From positions 1 to 6,508 of the forward strand of contig JANQNI010000168.1 in the NCBI GenBank assembly GCA_028289805.1: a stretch of DNA of 6,508 nt. Direction: 5' to 3'. The DNA comes from Thermoplasmatota archaeon (lineage in GTDB: Archaea; Thermoplasmatota; E2; JACPAO01; JAHFTW01). The position numbers and the translations under genes are program-made. The notes under the pieces are model-generated. The model saw nothing but the letters and a program-made list of their open reading frames with translations. It ran no database searches and had not been told where the DNA came from. Shown here in pieces: positions 4,789 through 6,508 of this stretch (position 1 is the stretch's first letter; each line of letters starts with the position of its first letter).

Positions 4789-5208
4789 CTACGCGTCGGT
4801 CTGGACGCTGCCGCCGGCGGCCTCGATCTTCGAGGTGGCGCCGTCGGTGGCGGAGGCGACCTTGACGGTCAGGGCCGTGCTCACCTTGCCGCTGCCCAGG
4901 AGCTTGGTGAAGCCGGCCTCGGTGAGGTCGATCTCCGTCTGCTCCGGGAAGCGCTGCTGGAGGGCGCCGACGTTGATGGTGACGTCCTCCGGCGTGCGGC
5001 TCTTGCTGGTGAAGCCGACGCGGCCCCACGGCTTGGCGGCCAGGTGCGGGTGCTTGCCACCCAGGACCTGCAACTGCAGGAAGCGGTGCTTGTTGGCACC
5101 GGCGCGGCCGCGACCGCCCTTCAGGCCGGCACCACGGCCGGCCTTGTGGCCGCGGCCGTGCGTGCGGCTCTGGCGGCGGAACTTCTTCGCCTTCTCACCC
5201 TTGGCCAT
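4789..5208 (-). CDS. rplO: Large ribosomal subunit protein uL15
   Basis: The product is a 139-residue archaeal-type uL15, an early-assembling 50S protein that contacts 23S rRNA. The N-terminal 45 residues are the rRNA-binding arm, rich in Gly, Arg, Lys and His (SRTHGRGHKAGRGAGLKGGRGRAG in two halves from residue 15). Next come KPWGRVGFTS (59-68) and the globular end with TINVGAL and the SGKV...KIEAAGG segment near the C-terminus. The ATG at 5208 directly abuts the rpmD stop. A GGAGGATGA in the last codons of rpmD serves as ribosome binding site, so translation is likely coupled. Length is close to the usual archaeal 140-150. Identification is secure. Confidence 0.95.
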   Translation of the reverse strand: MAKGEKAKKFRRQSRTHGRGHKAGRGAGLKGGRGRAGANKHRFLQLQVLGGKHPHLAAKPWGRVGFTSKSRTPEDVTINVGALQQRFPEQTEIDLTEAGFTKLLGSGKVSTALTVKVASATDGATSKIEAAGGSVQTDA

Positions 5209-5673
5209 CTAAATCATCCTCCCGACGAGGTCGTTGATGTCCGCACCGCGGTACCCGAGGGCGCCGCCGGCCTGGTAGGAGCGCTTGATGCCCTCCAGAC
5301 CCTTCTTGGCGGGGTGGAGGCGCAGCAGGGGCTTGACGTCGGCGAGGTCCTTGTACTGGGCCTTGCCGTCGACGATGGCCTGGGCAAACTCCTGGATGGA
5401 GCCGTAGGCGGTGCCGGCCTTGACCACGTCGTCGGTGACGGGCTTGTCGCCGACGAGGCGGCCACGGCTGGCGATGGCGGCGGCGAGGGTCTCGGCGGAG
5501 ACCTCGCCCCAGGTCACGTAGTCCTTGGCCACCTGCAGCATGCCCTTCGTGGTGTCGTTCTCGGGGAGGACGACGGCGTGGTTGACGCGGTTCAGGCGGA
5601 GGTACTTCAGCGTGTCCTTGATCTTCGGGTTGACGTTGATCTGGCCACGCAGGCGGATGATGGTGTAGGCCAT
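5209..5673 (-). CDS. rpmD: Large ribosomal subunit protein uL30
   Basis: The product is a 154-residue archaeal uL30. It is much longer than the roughly 60-residue bacterial form, as expected for archaea and eukaryotes (eL7 relation). Residues 1-60 are the core L30 fold (YTIIRLRGQINVNPKIKDTL, then LRLNRVNHAVVLPEN). The archaeal extension ends with the conserved LRLHPAKKGLEGIKRSYQ and GGALGYRG region at about 123-148. The ATG at 5673 overlaps the rpsE stop by one base (TAATG). A GAGGTGA lies seven bases upstream inside rpsE. A longer open frame upstream to 5973 is only the shadow of rpsE. It acts in the 50S subunit near the 5S rRNA/domain II region. Identification is secure. Confidence 0.96.
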   Translation of the reverse strand: MAYTIIRLRGQINVNPKIKDTLKYLRLNRVNHAVVLPENDTTKGMLQVAKDYVTWGEVSAETLAAAIASRGRLVGDKPVTDDVVKAGTAYGSIQEFAQAIVDGKAQYKDLADVKPLLRLHPAKKGLEGIKRSYQAGGALGYRGADINDLVGRMI

Positions 5674-6508
5674 TACGCCTTCACCTCGGCGTCCTCGGAC
5701 TGCACGTCGGGCTGCTTCTCGGTCTTCAGCACGGCCGCACCGCTGACGATCTGGGTGCGCTCGCGCTGGGCCGCCGTCATCTTGACGGTGTTGAGGCCCT
5801 CGAGGGCCTGGAAGACCGCCTTGGCGTAGTTGGTCGTGGTGCGCGTCTGGCCGCGGGCGAAGACGTAGGCGTCCTGGACGCCGGCCAGACCGAGCACGCT
5901 GCGGGCCACCTTGCCACCGACGAGGCCGGTGCCCTGGGGGGCGGGCCGGATGGTGACCTCGGTGCTGGCGCACTTGCCCGTCGTCATGAACGGGATGCTG
6001 GTGGCGGGGGCGCCCTCACCGGACTGCCAGGAGCCGGCGCCGCGCTTGACCTCGATCATGTTGATCTTGGCACGGTCGATGGCGCGGCGGATGGTCGGGC
6101 CGACCTCCTTGCCCTTCGCCTGGCCGAGGCCGACGAAGCCGTCCTTGGAGCCGGCGACGCAGGTGATGGCGAAGCGAACGCGGCGACCGGAGTCGGTCAT
6201 GCGCTGCACCATGTTGATGTTCAGCACCTCGTCCTCCAGCTCGGGCAGCAGCGCGTCGACGATCTCCGGCTCGCGCAGGGGCAGGCCGGAGTTGACGGCG
6301 TCGCTCATGGTCTTGATCTCGCCGCTCTTGACGAGACGGCCGAGGCGCGTCTTGGGCTCCCACGGGGGCGGGGCGGGCTTCTCGAAGCGGCGGCGCTGGC
6401 CGGGGCCGCCGCGTCCGCGGGGACCACCGGGGCCGCCACGGCCGCCGGGGCCTCCGCGCCGGTCGCCACCGGGGCCGCCACGGCCGCCGGGGCCTCCGCG
6501 CCGGAAGT
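5673..6508 (-). CDS. rpsE: Small ribosomal subunit protein uS5 with Gly/Arg-rich N-terminal repeat extension (5' end outside window)
   Basis: There are 277 residues visible; the start lies beyond base 6508. uS5 works in the 30S decoding region and mRNA entry channel. An ATG at 6308 would drop conserved sequence: just before it lies WEPKTRLGRLVKSGEIKT, matching the archaeal/eukaryotic uS5 N-terminus, so 6308 is not the start. No in-frame ATG, GTG or TTG occurs from 6309 to 6508. The 5'-most visible part is a low-complexity extension: two 14-residue units, FRRGGPGGRGGPGG and DRRGGPGGRGGPGG, then an Arg/Gly/Pro stretch and PAPPP before the core. The core carries INMVQRMTDSGRRVRF, the GFVGLGQAKGKEVGPTIRRAI helix and APQGTGLVGG. 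The usual archaeal GSWECGCG loop reads GSWQSGEG here, without cysteines. The Glu/Asp-rich tail ends at TAA, which overlaps the rpmD start. uS5 identity is secure; extension length is unknown. Confidence 0.95.
   Translation of the reverse strand, partial: FRRGGPGGRGGPGGDRRGGPGGRGGPGGPRGRGGPGQRRRFEKPAPPPWEPKTRLGRLVKSGEIKTMSDAVNSGLPLREPEIVDALLPELEDEVLNINMVQRMTDSGRRVRFAITCVAGSKDGFVGLGQAKGKEVGPTIRRAIDRAKINMIEVKRGAGSWQSGEGAPATSIPFMTTGKCASTEVTIRPAPQGTGLVGGKVARSVLGLAGVQDAYVFARGQTRTTTNYAKAVFQALEGLNTVKMTAAQRERTQIVSGAAVLKTEKQPDVQSEDAEVKA
6426..6508. repeat. 42-base tandem repeat encoding the RGG-like units of uS5
   Basis: The block at 6426-6467 recurs from 6468 to the window end. The first 37 bases of the two units are identical; they differ only in the last codons (tcgcc against aagt at the edge). 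The unit length is 14 codons, so the frame is kept. More units may lie outside the window. Confidence 0.9.

Noticed and set aside
3669..4865. 398-codon open frame on the + strand, antisense to secY
   Set aside because: It is rich in Asp, Glu, Gln, His and Gly in the pattern produced by the complement of GC-biased codons. It matches no family and is fully covered by well-conserved secY.
4783..5829. 348-codon open frame on the + strand, antisense to rplO, rpmD and rpsE
   Set aside because: It is a shadow of three secure ribosomal-protein genes, with low-complexity Leu/Val/Gly/Asp content.
5673..6308. uS5 starting at the ATG at 6308 as a complete 211-residue protein
   Set aside because: Conserved uS5 sequence (KTRLGRLVKSGEI) continues in frame upstream, so the gene is 5'-partial here.

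Overview
This is a G+C-rich archaeal chromosome segment. Third codon positions are strongly G/C, and long antisense open frames arise as a by-product. The order uS5, uL30, uL15, SecY on the minus strand is the archaeal spc-operon end. A separate SecE, Spt5 pair on the same strand is also archaeal. The proteins are not uniformly acidic, so a haloarchaeon is unlikely. A high-GC euryarchaeal lineage, perhaps Thermoplasmatota, is my guess, but the window does not settle it. TAG ends six of the seven complete 3' ends (TAA ends uS5), which argues against TAG being decoded as pyrrolysine.

Right part (3087-6508, all minus strand): rpsE (5' end outside the window) overlaps rpmD by one base (TAATG). 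rpmD abuts rplO with no gap. rplO is followed by a 121-base gap holding a hairpin, a polypyrimidine tract and a likely secY promoter, and then by full-length secY. These genes make ribosomal proteins and the protein-conducting channel.

Middle (2707-3086): a 380-base non-coding stretch between the convergent 3' ends of secY and a lipoprotein gene. It holds two extra copies of the secY 3' end. Each encodes the same C-terminal peptide followed by TAG, and each lies in an imperfect palindrome. This is the most unusual part of the window.

Left part (1-2706): a + strand lipoprotein gene with a signal peptide, a lipobox and a probable FKBP-like C-terminal domain. It diverges from secE across a 70-base shared promoter region. 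On the minus strand secE is followed by spt5 (SecE is the small channel subunit that partners SecY; Spt5 is the transcription elongation factor), then by a four-helix membrane protein, possibly CopD-like, whose 3' end is cut by the window edge.

Most of the window is housekeeping. I see no defence system, CRISPR array, transposase, integrase or RNA gene. The points worth following are the secY tail copies and palindromes, the RGG-type repeat extension on uS5, the insertion in Spt5, and the FKBP-like lipoprotein with altered active-site positions.
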